In this document: positions 1 through 7,968 of the stretch, piece by piece | Layout of the letters: each line of letters begins with the position of its first letter | Numbering within the stretch: the first letter of the stretch is position 1 | Source of the DNA: Myxococcales bacterium | Lineage (GTDB): Bacteria; Myxococcota; Myxococcia; Myxococcales; Myxococcaceae | Length of the DNA stretch: 58,960 nucleotides | Direction: 5' to 3' | NCBI GenBank assembly: GCA_030681895.1 | Contig: JAUXRI010000118.1 | Location: 1 to 58,960, forward strand | Made by a program: the position numbers and the translations under genes | Notes under the pieces: model-generated | Databases searched by the model: none | What the model was told of the DNA's origin: nothing | What the model saw: only the letters and a program-made list of their open reading frames with translations

Positions 1-494
1 GCAGCCACCGCTCCCGGGTTCTCCTGCACGCGGGGCGGCGTGGCAGACAGGTAGCCGTTTTTCACCGAGGCCGAGAGGAACTGCGCGCGCAGCTTCGGGT
101 CAGCGCCGACCTTCTCCATCACGTCACCGAACCGGCCCGAGTCGGAGAGCTTGCCCAGCGCCTCTTTGAAATCGCGCGGCGACATCACGCTGAGCCCGCT
201 CACGAAGCCGTCGGCCGAGTCGTTCTGGGTTCGCGCCAGAACCTCCTTCATGAAGCCGCCACCCCTGAGGGCCTGAAGTTCACCCGCCGAGAGCGTGGGC
301 AGGTCGTTCATGTCGAGCGGGCGATGCGGGCTCTCGAACGGGTCGCGCTTCTGTTCGTGGCGCACGACCGTGTTCTTCTGTGACGACTCCGGGGGCCGCT
401 GTTTCGGAGCACCGCGCGGGGCCGGCTGCTGCTGCGGCTCCTCGACGGGATCAAACCCGGTACGTGAGGTTTCGACTCGACCTGGACCTGCCAT
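1..494 (-). CDS. Hypothetical protein, C-terminus outside the window
   Basis: About 164 codons are visible, running off the left edge. I chose the ATG at 494 because AAGGAG lies about 8 bases upstream of it. The N-terminal ~70 residues are rich in Pro, Gln, Arg and Glu and look disordered. A more ordered part follows, with a short motif around LPTLSAGELQALRGG and alternating helices and Gly/Ser turns. There is no signal peptide or membrane segment in the visible part. It lies 99 bases downstream of the HEAT-repeat gene on the same strand and may share its transcript. I do not recognise the family and propose no function. Confidence 0.6.
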   Translation of the reverse strand, partial: MAGPGRVETSRTGFDPVEEPQQQPAPRGAPKQRPPESSQKNTVVRHEQKRDPFESPHRPLDMNDLPTLSAGELQALRGGGFMKEVLARTQNDSADGFVSGLSVMSPRDFKEALGKLSDSGRFGDVMEKVGADPKLRAQFLSASVKNGYLSATPPRVQENPGAVA

Positions 495-593
495 GTGGGG
501 GCTCCTTGTTGAGGGATGCCCGCCACTGAGCGCCGATCGTGCCAGCGCCAACCTGTTGAAGCGTCGAGAGTCTGCGTTCCAGCACCGCGGACG

Positions 594-1322
594 TCAGCCG
601 CGCTTCTTCACGACGCCGGACTTGTCGACGAAGAACGGCTCGACAAGCTTCTTCTCGACCTTCTCGCGGAAGCCCTGCACTTCGAAGCCGGTCTCATGCA
701 GCACTTCGATGCACCGGGTCTGCACGCGCTTCGCCGTCTCGTCGGTCGTGAGCAGCTCGAGGATCGGTTCGCGGGCCTTCACGTCTTTCAACGTTCCGAG
801 CGTGCGCAGCGCCGCCATCTTCACGTCGTCCGACATGTCCCTCAGCATCGTGATCGTCGCCTCCGCGATGCCGTCGTGCTGCTTGCCCTCGAGGAAGTGC
901 AGCAGCACCGACTTCTTCTCGGGGTCGCGCGTGTACTCCGTGCCCAGGCGGCGCAGCTCGTCGAGGACGATCGTGTTGACCGCCGGCTCTTCGAGGATGT
1001 CGGCGAGGATCTTCACGGCCCAACTCGAGGCCGCCTCGTTCTTCTTGAGGAACTCGACCACCTTCGGCACGGCCTGCTCGCCCTGCGTGGCGATCGCGTC
1101 GAACACCATCGCCTTCTCGTCGGCGTCGGTCGTCTGGGGGTCGACCACCAGGGTGAACCGCTGCATCAGCACCGGCACCACGTCGGGCGAGCGCGTCTGC
1201 ACCAGCTCCTCGATGGCCTTCTGGCGCGCCTGCGCTTCACCGTATTTCTGGGTGACCTTCTTCTTCAGCTTCTCGGCCTTTTCGGCCGGCGTGCTGCTCT
1301 TGAAAATGTCGAGAAGACCCAT
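594..1322 (-). CDS. HEAT-repeat domain protein
   Basis: 242 residues, mostly helical, with no signal peptide. After a short N-terminus (MGLLDIFKSSTPAEKAEKL) and a charged helix, the chain is built of roughly 35-45 residue helical pairs. Examples are SPDVVPVLMQRF, EQAVPKVVEFLKK and a segment near residues 160-200 (DDVKMAALRTLGTLKDVKAREP) that matches the HEAT/PBS-lyase-type pattern. Such solenoids normally serve as protein-protein scaffolds and no catalytic residues are evident. The gene sits 40 bases downstream of the DnaJ-type gene on the same strand, so the two are probably co-transcribed; a role with the chaperone is only a guess. The partner is unknown. Confidence 0.8.
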   Translation of the reverse strand: MGLLDIFKSSTPAEKAEKLKKKVTQKYGEAQARQKAIEELVQTRSPDVVPVLMQRFTLVVDPQTTDADEKAMVFDAIATQGEQAVPKVVEFLKKNEAASSWAVKILADILEEPAVNTIVLDELRRLGTEYTRDPEKKSVLLHFLEGKQHDGIAEATITMLRDMSDDVKMAALRTLGTLKDVKAREPILELLTTDETAKRVQTRCIEVLHETGFEVQGFREKVEKKLVEPFFVDKSGVVKKRG

Positions 1323-1362
1323 GGCTCGCGCGGCCTCGCATACCCGTCGGTGAAAGGAAAGT

Positions 1363-2316
1363 TCAGAGCTTCAGGTTTGCGCGCACGGGCCCGACGTAGT
1401 GGCTCTCGATCGCGTCCACCGCGTGCTTCAGGCCCGGGCCTTCGCCTTCGGGCAACTTCACCTGCACCACGAGGTAGAGATCGCCTGCCGGCTCGCCGCG
1501 TAGACCGGGAACACCCTTGCCACGCAGCCGCAGCTTTGCGCCCGACTGGGTCGAGGGCTTCAGGGTGACGGTGCCCGAGCCGCCGAAGACCGGCACCTTG
1601 ATCTCGGCTCCGTAGAGCGCCTCTTTCAGCGTCACCGGCAGATCGAGGTAGAGGTCCTGGCCTTCGCGGCGCACGAGCGGGTGCTCCGTCACCTCAAGGT
1701 CGACGAAGAGGTCGCCGTGAGGGCCGCCGCGCTCGCCTGGCTCGCCTTGACCGCCCAGCCGCACGCGCGACCCGGTCTCCACGCCCGCGGGGATTCGCAC
1801 CTCGAGCCGCTTGTGGTTGACGGTGATGGTCTTGGTCGCGCCGAGGACTGCGTCTTCGAGCGAGATCTGCATCGACGCGACGAGGTCTCCGCCTGCACGG
1901 GGCCCTGCGCGCCGCCCACGCCGCCCGGCCTGCTGGGCGCCGAACATCTCTCCGAAGATGCTCTCGAAGTCGACCGGCCCGCCGCCCTGGTTGAAGTCGA
2001 AGTGCACACCGCCGGGGCCGCCACCCGCCGAGCCTCCGTTGAAGCTGCCGTTGCGATAGGCGCGGTACTGGGCCGCCTTCTTCTCGTCCCAGCCCATCTT
2101 CGCGGCGTCGTCACCGAACTCGTCGTAGAGCTTCTTCTTGCTCTCGTCGGAGAGGATCTCGAACGCCTCGGTCGCCTGCTTGAACTTCTCTTCCGCCGAC
2201 TTGTTGCCGGGGTTCACGTCGGGGTGGTGCTGCTTGGCGAGCTTGCGGTACGCCTTCTTGATCTCGTCCGCCGACGCTTGCCGTGACACCCCGAGTCGCT
2301 GGTAATAGTCCGTCAC
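1363..2316 (-). CDS. DnaJ/CbpA-type Hsp40 co-chaperone
   Basis: 317 residues. The N-terminal J domain (about residues 3-70) begins DYYQRLGV and carries the HPD tripeptide that stimulates Hsp70 ATPase (QHHPDVNPG). A Gly/Phe-rich linker follows, then the two beta-sandwich substrate-binding domains of DnaJ_C. The four CxxCxGxG zinc repeats of classical DnaJ are absent, so this is a type II, CbpA-like protein. It should deliver unfolded clients to DnaK in the cytoplasm. I place the start at GTG 2316 because the J domain begins immediately after it; TTG 2319 is possible. The longer frame upstream lies under the divergent gene. This start abuts the ATG (2319) of the opposite-strand gene. Confidence 0.88.
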   Translation of the reverse strand: MTDYYQRLGVSRQASADEIKKAYRKLAKQHHPDVNPGNKSAEEKFKQATEAFEILSDESKKKLYDEFGDDAAKMGWDEKKAAQYRAYRNGSFNGGSAGGGPGGVHFDFNQGGGPVDFESIFGEMFGAQQAGRRGRRAGPRAGGDLVASMQISLEDAVLGATKTITVNHKRLEVRIPAGVETGSRVRLGGQGEPGERGGPHGDLFVDLEVTEHPLVRREGQDLYLDLPVTLKEALYGAEIKVPVFGGSGTVTLKPSTQSGAKLRLRGKGVPGLRGEPAGDLYLVVQVKLPEGEGPGLKHAVDAIESHYVGPVRANLKL

Positions 2317-2318
2317 CA

Positions 2319-3047
2319 ATGGCCTCACCCGCGAGCCACAGTAACCAGCCAGTCTGGCGATGCCAGTGGCTCGTGGCGTTGCTGTTCTCGACGGTTGCCG
2401 GAGCGCAGAGCCCTGCGTCCCCGACTCCATCGGCGCCGAGCCTGGATGGTGGCACACCGGTTCAGGGCGTGGTGATCGATCGTGCCGTGGCGTCGGTCGA
2501 CGGGAAGGTGATCACGCTCACCCAGCTCGAGTTCGAGACCCGGGTGCAGCTGGTCAACCGGGGAGGGACTGAGGCCGCCTTCGCGAAGCTCGACGCCGAG
2601 GATCTCAAACAAGGGCTGCAGCTCGCCATCGCCCAGCGCCTGGCCACGCTCGAGGCCGACCGGTTCGAGGCCTACCAGCTGGAAGCGGGCGAGCTCGAGA
2701 AGGCCGTCGCCGAGTTCCGCGATCGCATGGGCGGGGAAGGGCGGCTTCAGCAGTTCCTCGACGTGCAGGAGGCCGATCTGGCCGACGTCGGCGTGATTCT
2801 GCGCCGGGGCATTCGCGCCGGCCGCTCCCTCGAGGGCCGCCTTCGCCTCAAGGCGAACGTCACCGAGGCCGAGGCGAGGCGCGCGAAAGCCGACGTCGTG
2901 GCCTGGCGCTCCTTACCCCTCGACACGGTCCGCCAACTACTCGCCAAGGAGCGCTTCGAGAAGCTGGTTCAGCAGGAACTCGCGCAGGCCCGCAAGGCGA
3001 ACGACGTGCGGTTGTTGATGGCGTTCCCCGAGGGCGGCGCGCCGTGA
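2319..3047 (+). CDS. Secreted SurA-N-like protein
   Basis: 242 residues. The N-terminus has a hydrophobic stretch ([16 protein letters not shown]), consistent with a signal peptide. The mature protein opens with [20 protein letters not shown], the pattern that starts the SurA/PpiD N-terminal chaperone domain. It continues as long amphipathic helices to the end. No parvulin peptidyl-prolyl isomerase domain is present, so it looks like a chaperone-only relative acting in the periplasm on outer-membrane or secreted clients. ATG 2319 is favoured over GTG 2283 because it puts the hydrophobic core at a normal distance. It overlaps rimI by four bases (GTGA), which implies translational coupling. The family assignment is by pattern only. 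Confidence 0.72.
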   Translation: MASPASHSNQPVWRCQWLVALLFSTVAGAQSPASPTPSAPSLDGGTPVQGVVIDRAVASVDGKVITLTQLEFETRVQLVNRGGTEAAFAKLDAEDLKQGLQLAIAQRLATLEADRFEAYQLEAGELEKAVAEFRDRMGGEGRLQQFLDVQEADLADVGVILRRGIRAGRSLEGRLRLKANVTEAEARRAKADVVAWRSLPLDTVRQLLAKERFEKLVQQELAQARKANDVRLLMAFPEGGAP

Positions 3048-3511
3048 GACAGCTGGCTCCCGTGGTGCGAATGCGGCGAATGACCGTCGCCGATCTGCCC
3101 GGCGTGATGGAGATCGAGAAAGAGGCGTTCAGCAACCCGTGGTCGCTCGACATGGTGCGGAAGGAGCTGACCCAGGAGTGGTCCAACGTGCTGCTCCTCG
3201 AGGAGTCGACGCCGTGGGGCTGGGAGCTGCGCGCCTTCGCCATCTTCTGGATCGTCGCCGACGAGGTGCACGTGCTGAACGTCGCGACGCACGTCGCCAG
3301 CCGCCGCAAGGGCTACGGGAAGCAGATCATGGACGAGGTGATCACCGTGGGCCGTGGGCGCCAGTGTCGAATCGGGACGCTCGAGGTCAGGCGGTCGAAC
3401 GTGCCGGCCATCGCCTTGTACAACCGGCTGGGGTTCCGCACGGTGGGCCTGCGCCCGCGGTACTACAACGACAACCAGGAAGACGCGGTCGTGATGATCA
3501 TGGACCTGTAG
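3044..3511 (+). CDS. rimI: RimI-type ribosomal-protein-alanine N-acetyltransferase (GNAT)
   Basis: 155 residues, the usual length for RimI. It uses acetyl-CoA to acetylate a protein N-terminus, classically that of ribosomal protein S18. Visible GNAT features are: RRMTVADLPGVMEIEKEAFSNPW (beta1-alpha1 of RimI, residues 11-33); the acetyl-CoA loop region SRRKGYGKQIMDEV (R/Q-x-x-G-x-G/A); and NVPAIALYNRLGFRTVGLRPRYY, the diagnostic C-terminal motif. The GTG start overlaps the stop of the upstream gene. Other protein-acetylating GNATs share this pattern, so the exact substrate is inferred. It is followed by the ribosomal protein genes, which have their own promoter. Confidence 0.85.
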   Translation: MRQLAPVVRMRRMTVADLPGVMEIEKEAFSNPWSLDMVRKELTQEWSNVLLLEESTPWGWELRAFAIFWIVADEVHVLNVATHVASRRKGYGKQIMDEVITVGRGRQCRIGTLEVRRSNVPAIALYNRLGFRTVGLRPRYYNDNQEDAVVMIMDL

Positions 3512-3544
3512 ATCACGATCTTTGCCGATCACCGTCGGACCGCC

Positions 3545-3573
3545 TTGACACCCACAACGGGGCCATGTACTCG
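3545..3573 (+). promoter_or_regulatory. Sigma-70-like promoter for rpsL-rpsG
   Basis: A perfect -35 hexamer TTGACA (3545-3550), a 17-base spacer and a TACTCG -10 (3568-3573) lie 35 bases upstream of the rpsL ATG, in the gap after rimI. The -10 is weak but the spacing is ideal. GAAGGAA just before rpsL serves as the ribosome binding site. Confidence 0.55.
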
Positions 3574-3607
3574 GGCCGCCCTTTCCTCTGAAGGAACCGT
3601 TTAGACA

Positions 3608-3979
3608 ATGCCAACGATCAGTCAGCTCATCCGCAAGGGCCGCGAGAAGCTCCGCTACAAGAGCAAGAGCCCCGCCCTCAAGCAGAGCCCCCAGAAGCGC
3701 GGCGTCTGCACGCGCGTCTACACCACGACTCCGAAGAAGCCGAACTCCGCCCTCCGCAAGGTCGCGCGCGTTCGTCTCACCAACGGAATCGAAGTCACCT
3801 CGTATATTCCGGGCGTCGGTCACAACCTGCAGGAGCACTCGGTGGTGCTCATTCGCGGTGGCCGCGTGAAGGACCTTCCCGGCGTTCGCTACCACATCGT
3901 TCGCGGCACGCTCGACTCCGTCGGCGTTCAGGGCCGTAAGCAGAGCCGTTCCAAGTACGGCGCCAAGCGGCCCCAGTAA
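3608..3979 (+). CDS. rpsL: 30S ribosomal protein S12
   Basis: 123 residues, the standard length of S12, a protein of the decoding centre. Diagnostic stretches are [13 protein letters not shown] at the N-terminus, [18 protein letters not shown] (residues 38-55, containing the lysine classically altered in streptomycin resistance, here in the wild-type context PKKPNS) and [14 protein letters not shown] sequence near residue 85, where this protein has [16 protein letters not shown]. The C-terminus is basic. It is followed 15 bases later by rpsG, the conserved head of the str operon. The start ATG has a good Shine-Dalgarno sequence. Confidence 0.98.
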   Translation: MPTISQLIRKGREKLRYKSKSPALKQSPQKRGVCTRVYTTTPKKPNSALRKVARVRLTNGIEVTSYIPGVGHNLQEHSVVLIRGGRVKDLPGVRYHIVRGTLDSVGVQGRKQSRSKYGAKRPQ

Positions 3980-3994
3980 TCAGGAGATTTCGCA

Positions 3995-4465
3995 ATGCCA
4001 CGTCGTCGCGTACCCAATAAGCGCAAGATCCTTCCGGACCCGAAGTTCCAGGACCGGCTCGTCGCCAAGTTCATCAACGACCTCATGCGGAAGGGCAAGA
4101 AGTCCACCGCGGAGCACATCGCCTACGGCGCGTTCGCCGTCGTCGAAGAGCGTGCCAAGGAAGAGCCTCTCAAGGTCTTCAAGCGCGCCCTCGACAACGT
4201 CAAGCCCGTCCTCGAGGTGAAGAGCCGCCGCGTCGGTGGTGCCACCTACCAGGTGCCTGTCGAAGTCCGTCAGGACCGCCGGGTCGCTCTCGCGATGCGC
4301 TGGATCATCGAGTACGGCTCCAGCCGTGGCGAGAAGACCATGATGGAGAAGTTGGCTGGCGAGATCATGGACGCCGCCAACAACCGCGGCAACGCGGTGA
4401 AGAAGAAGGAAGACACCCACAAGATGGCCGAGGCCAACAAGGCCTTCTCGCACTATCGGTGGTGA
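3995..4465 (+). CDS. rpsG: 30S ribosomal protein S7
   Basis: 156 residues, full length for S7, which nucleates assembly of the 30S head and contacts the E-site tRNA. It begins [18 protein letters not shown] and ends in the conserved [19 protein letters not shown] lies 7 bases upstream. S7 normally leads into fusA and tuf in the str operon. Here a hairpin terminator follows within 40 bases and an unrelated gene comes next, so the elongation-factor genes must be elsewhere or separately transcribed. Confidence 0.98.
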   Translation: MPRRRVPNKRKILPDPKFQDRLVAKFINDLMRKGKKSTAEHIAYGAFAVVEERAKEEPLKVFKRALDNVKPVLEVKSRRVGGATYQVPVEVRQDRRVALAMRWIIEYGSSRGEKTMMEKLAGEIMDAANNRGNAVKKKEDTHKMAEANKAFSHYRW

Positions 4466-4499
4466 GTCGGCCGGCCCTTCGGGGCTGGTGATCAACGGG

Positions 4500-4537
4500 C
4501 GGGGCTTCGGGAGACCGGGGCCCCGTTTTCGTTTGTT
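4500..4537 (+). terminator. Intrinsic terminator after rpsG
   Basis: CGGGGC (4500-4505) pairs with GCCCCG (4520-4525) across a 14-base loop. It is followed by TTTTCGTTTG. The hairpin sits 34 bases past the rpsG stop codon, as expected for the end of the ribosomal-protein transcript. Confidence 0.6.
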
Positions 4538-4561
4538 CCAACCAGGCTGACGCCAGCGAAG

Positions 4562-5107
4562 GTGCATGGGCAGGGGAGCCATGCGACTCTCCACGGCGTG
4601 CTCCTCGGCCTCGTGCTCGTGCTCAGCAGCCTTCCCGACGGAGTTCCCAGACCGGGCCTCGACGTCGTTGGCGAGGCGTTCGGCGTCAATCGAGTCGCGC
4701 TGGTGCGTGTGCGGGGCGCAAAGGAGCTCTCGCTCGCCGAGTTGCGGACTCACACCGAGTTCGTCATCTCGACCCTGGCGATATCCTGGTTGATCGAACG
4801 GTCATTCGGTTGTCAGGCCTTCGTCCGCGAGGAGGGGGACGGGGCGCTTCAGGCGGCTGAGTTGCTCGAGATCGCGAGCGCCCTGGGCACCTCCCGTTCG
4901 TCGCGATGGTCTTACTGGGCGCTCCACGCGCGGTGGCTCCACGAAGATCGATTCTCGACTCCCTCGAGGGCGATCGCCGAGAAGCTCGACGCCTTCGTCG
5001 AAGAGGCCGCCCGCCAGGGAAGAACGGAGAACTCCGAGACCGAGTGGGCCGCGCTCCTGGCCATCGAGAGCTGGGAACGACTCTCCGCTCCGCCACGAGG
5101 GGACTGA
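4562..5107 (+). CDS. Hypothetical protein
   Basis: 181 residues if translation begins at GTG 4562; the start is uncertain because no clear Shine-Dalgarno is present. The N-terminus has a moderately hydrophobic run (GVLLGLVLVLSSL) that could be a signal or anchor. The rest is a soluble-looking mix with several Trp (RWSYWALHARWLHEDR). Third codon positions are mostly G or C, which supports real coding. I do not recognise any domain. It lies between the rpsG terminator and a convergent unknown gene. Confidence 0.55.
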   Translation: MHGQGSHATLHGVLLGLVLVLSSLPDGVPRPGLDVVGEAFGVNRVALVRVRGAKELSLAELRTHTEFVISTLAISWLIERSFGCQAFVREEGDGALQAAELLEIASALGTSRSSRWSYWALHARWLHEDRFSTPSRAIAEKLDAFVEEAARQGRTENSETEWAALLAIESWERLSAPPRGD

Positions 5108-5134
5108 GAGTTGCTCTGGGCCGGCTCCGTCGTC

Positions 5135-5635
5135 CTACTCGAGGCCCAGCTCCTTCTCGACGTCGTCCCGATCGACCAGGCGGAACGAATGCAGCCACCA
5201 CTCACCGAGCACCTTGCGGAAGGCGATGCGCAACAGCCGCACGTTGCCTTGCGAGTCCTCGAGGACGAAGTAGCGCACCGTCATCCACTCGCCGAGCGTC
5301 TGCTCCTTCACCCGGTAGACCGTCGCGAGCTCGTCTTTGCCGATCCACTTCGTCAGCTCGGTCGTCACCTGCTCGGCGGTGCTCTCGAAGGTCGGGAGCA
5401 GGCGCGGCGGCACCCGAAGGAGGAGCTCCGTCATGCACTTCGGGCGCAGCTTGAACTCGACGGCGCAGGACTGCAGGTCAGTCTCCCAGGCTTCGGGTGA
5501 CTGCAGGGGCTGGGCGATGTGGGTGACTCGACGCGCCGCCGCGTCGACCTTCTTGCCGGGGCTGTCGGCGAAGGCGTTCGCAGCCGCGATGACCGCGACC
5601 AGCACGCCGAGTCTGAGAAGCCCCGGAAACGTCAC
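5135..5635 (-). CDS. Hypothetical secreted protein
   Basis: 166 residues starting at GTG 5635. Residues 1-23 form a clear Sec signal peptide (LLRLGVLVAVIAAANAFA, with a cleavage-like AFA). The mature part has two Cys (QSCAVEFKLRPKCM) that could form a disulfide. The C-terminal half (TVRYFVLEDSQGNVRLLRIAF, then WWLHSFRLVDRDD) looks like a beta-rich sheet reminiscent of NTF2/SnoaL-like folds. It is probably periplasmic. No enzyme motif is visible and I name no family. It is convergent with the preceding gene. Confidence 0.65.
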   Translation of the reverse strand: MTFPGLLRLGVLVAVIAAANAFADSPGKKVDAAARRVTHIAQPLQSPEAWETDLQSCAVEFKLRPKCMTELLLRVPPRLLPTFESTAEQVTTELTKWIGKDELATVYRVKEQTLGEWMTVRYFVLEDSQGNVRLLRIAFRKVLGEWWLHSFRLVDRDDVEKELGLE

Positions 5636-5690
5636 GGTGTCGTGACCCCCGGTTCAGCGGAGATGTGAAGACGATCGAAGACACGCCGCG

Positions 5691-7409
5691 TCACGCGGAG
5701 AAGTCGGGCCAGCGATGAGAGAGCAGGTCTGAGGCTCGGGGGTCGATCTTCGACCAGGTGGCTTTGAGCGACCGGAGCCTCGGGAGCGTCACCAGCGCCT
5801 TCGCAGCGGCCTCCGACAGCGCTCCGTTGCGGAAGGCGGCGGTGCGCAGATCGTCCGCGTGACCGCTGTCGACGAAGGCTTCGATGGCCTTTGCAGTGAC
5901 CTCGTCGACCGAGATCTCTCGCAGCCTCGGCAGGAGTCCTTCGGCGGCGCAGCTCAGCCCTTCATCCTTGAACTGGTTCTCGCGACCCAGCATCAGGACG
6001 CGAACGCTCGGCAGGTGCTCGAGCAGGGCACGGAGCCCCGTCGTGCCGATGCGGTTTCCGAACAGCGTGAGTGAGCGCAGGTGCTCGAGCCACGGCGCGG
6101 TCGAGAGCGCCTTCGCTCCACGGGAACCGACCGTGACCATCAGCAGCGAGAGTTCTTCGAGAGAAGCGCAGAGCGGTCCATGAGCCAGGGCCCTGCAGCC
6201 ATCGACGTCGAGGGTGTTGAGGCCAAAGTCGGCGCGCCGCAGCGGCCATCGGGCGGCCGACAACGCGACGAAGCCTTCGGGCGTGATGCCACACTGAGAC
6301 AGTGACACATCGGTCAGGGCCGAGAGCGTGCCGAGCGTCGTGAGCGCCCGGGCGCCGTCATCGCCGAGCGGGTTCGAGTTGAGGGAAAGCGAGGTGAGGC
6401 GGCTCGAAGGGAGCGCTCCGAGGGCCTGCGACACCGACGCGCTGCCGAGCCCCGCGCCATCGAGCGTGAGATCGGTCAACGAGGACGCCGCGCCGAGCAG
6501 CTTCGCCAGCGTCGAGACAGGAATCGCGCCGTCGTCGAACGAGAGCGCCGTCAGGCGAGGCATCACTGGGAGCAGTTCGTGTGCAACGTCTCCAGGAAGT
6601 CGACGCAAGGAGAGCCGCTCGAGGTGTGGGAGCGCAGCCAGCGCCTTGACCGCAGCCGACGACAACGCCGCGCCTTCGATGCGCAGCTCGGTCAGCGGCA
6701 GGGTCGCGAGCGGGGCGATGGCGTCGGCCTCGATGACGACGTCTCCCCGGTGCGCGAACGAGAGCGAGGTAACGCGCGGGGCGTGCTCGGCGATGGCTCG
6801 AGTCAGCGAGGCCGTGAGTGCTCCGCTCAGCGAGAGCGTCTCGACGCCCCCGAACGTCTCGTGCTTCATGAGTCGTTCAGCCGCGGACTGGTCGGCGCCT
6901 GAGAAGGAAAACGTGCGCAGGGCAGGCACGATTCGATGACGGGGCAGCCACTCGACCCACGTCGGATCGGCCTCGGTGTCCAATACCTCGAGCTCACGAA
7001 TGGGTGTTCGCTCGGCAAGGAAGTCGAGCACCGCTGAGTCGCGCAGCAGGATCGTCGCCTGCTCGACGAGCCCATTCGCGAAGCTCAGCGAACGCACGTT
7101 CCGCGCGAGGCGAGCGTCGTCAGGCCGCAGGGGACGAAGCCACTCGGGAGAACAGCGATCGAACAGCGCGTCGCGACGTTCCGCCTCGTCGACCGTCAGC
7201 GCGTCCTTCAGGGCGAGCTGCAGGTACTCGCCTCGAGGGTCGCCCTGCTCGCTGAGCACATCACCCAGCACCGCGCGCGCCGAGAGATCGTCAGGCCGGG
7301 CGAGCACTGCGCTCCACTGCGTGCCCTCGAGCGGCGCCGGTGAGTACGGCACCCTCATTTCACGCGCTTTCGGGCGCTGCGCGGGACCGGACTTCTTTCG
7401 AGCAGCCAT
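5691..7409 (-). CDS. Leucine-rich-repeat protein with TIGR02996-type N-terminal domain
   Basis: 572 residues from ATG 7409; a GTG 7 codons upstream is possible. Residues ~30-75 (SAVLARPDDLSARAVLGDVL, then SEQGDPRGEYLQL) match the repeat-companion domain (TIGR02996) that precedes LRRs in myxobacteria and planctomycetes. The remainder is roughly fifteen 24-28 residue LRRs of the ribonuclease-inhibitor type, with frames such as LTSLSLNSNPLGDDGARAL and LRSLTLFGNRIGTTGLRAL. No signal peptide or membrane segment is visible, so it is probably a cytoplasmic interaction scaffold. The ligand is unknown. It stands alone on the minus strand. Confidence 0.85.
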   Translation of the reverse strand: MAARKKSGPAQRPKAREMRVPYSPAPLEGTQWSAVLARPDDLSARAVLGDVLSEQGDPRGEYLQLALKDALTVDEAERRDALFDRCSPEWLRPLRPDDARLARNVRSLSFANGLVEQATILLRDSAVLDFLAERTPIRELEVLDTEADPTWVEWLPRHRIVPALRTFSFSGADQSAAERLMKHETFGGVETLSLSGALTASLTRAIAEHAPRVTSLSFAHRGDVVIEADAIAPLATLPLTELRIEGAALSSAAVKALAALPHLERLSLRRLPGDVAHELLPVMPRLTALSFDDGAIPVSTLAKLLGAASSLTDLTLDGAGLGSASVSQALGALPSSRLTSLSLNSNPLGDDGARALTTLGTLSALTDVSLSQCGITPEGFVALSAARWPLRRADFGLNTLDVDGCRALAHGPLCASLEELSLLMVTVGSRGAKALSTAPWLEHLRSLTLFGNRIGTTGLRALLEHLPSVRVLMLGRENQFKDEGLSCAAEGLLPRLREISVDEVTAKAIEAFVDSGHADDLRTAAFRNGALSEAAAKALVTLPRLRSLKATWSKIDPRASDLLSHRWPDFSA

Positions 7410-7460
7410 TGAGGCGCCCGATGGCACCACTTTCCGTGATCCACGTCACCAGGTGCCTGC

Positions 7461-7940
7461 ATGACACACCACATGAGGGCCAACGTTCGACGCCGGGTGA
7501 ACTCCCGCGCTGAAGTCTGTGAGTTGACTGAGCTCGAGCGGAGCCAGTTGTTGTCAGCCGGGCGGGTGCTCCTCGGAGCCAGAGATCTCGAGAGCCTGCT
7601 TGCCTGGAGCGATCGCGAGCTGCTCGGGTGGTTGTTGGTGCGCATCGACGACGAAGACGGGGCTCCGCAGTGTGACGCGTGGCTGCTGGCGAGCGGCGAC
7701 GAAGGTCTGTTGTTCGAGCCCGGCGCAGCGAGGCACCTCGGCATCGCGATGTCGCAGACGTACCTGGTCGACGTGCAGGCCTCGAGGGCGAGCCTGGTCA
7801 AGCGGCTCCAACACGCGCTCGATGCCATGCTCCGCCCCCGGTTTCTGGGGTGGGTCTCGGACGAAGCGCTCGAGCGTGCCGCGTTGGCCGCCGAGCCAGA
7901 AGAGGTCGACGAGCTCGAGCCGGCCTTGAGAAAGGCCTGA
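7461..7940 (+). CDS. Hypothetical protein
   Basis: 159 residues, no signal peptide or membrane segment. It is acidic overall, with a mixed alpha/beta pattern: LLGWLLVRIDDEDGAPQCDAW followed by a strand and LGIAMSQTYLVDVQASR. The C-terminus is a Glu-rich tail. Codon use matches the neighbours. The ATG at 7461 lies 51 bases from the divergent LRR gene start, and an internal ATG four codons later is an alternative start. The family is unknown. Confidence 0.6.
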   Translation: MTHHMRANVRRRVNSRAEVCELTELERSQLLSAGRVLLGARDLESLLAWSDRELLGWLLVRIDDEDGAPQCDAWLLASGDEGLLFEPGAARHLGIAMSQTYLVDVQASRASLVKRLQHALDAMLRPRFLGWVSDEALERAALAAEPEEVDELEPALRKA

Positions 7941-7968
7941 GGGGCCGTCGAGGGGCTACGCTCGACGC

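Noticed and set aside
295..1568. Long plus-strand frames over the HEAT-repeat gene
   Set aside because: Arg/Ser/His-rich translations with no domain; they mirror the high-GC minus-strand genes.
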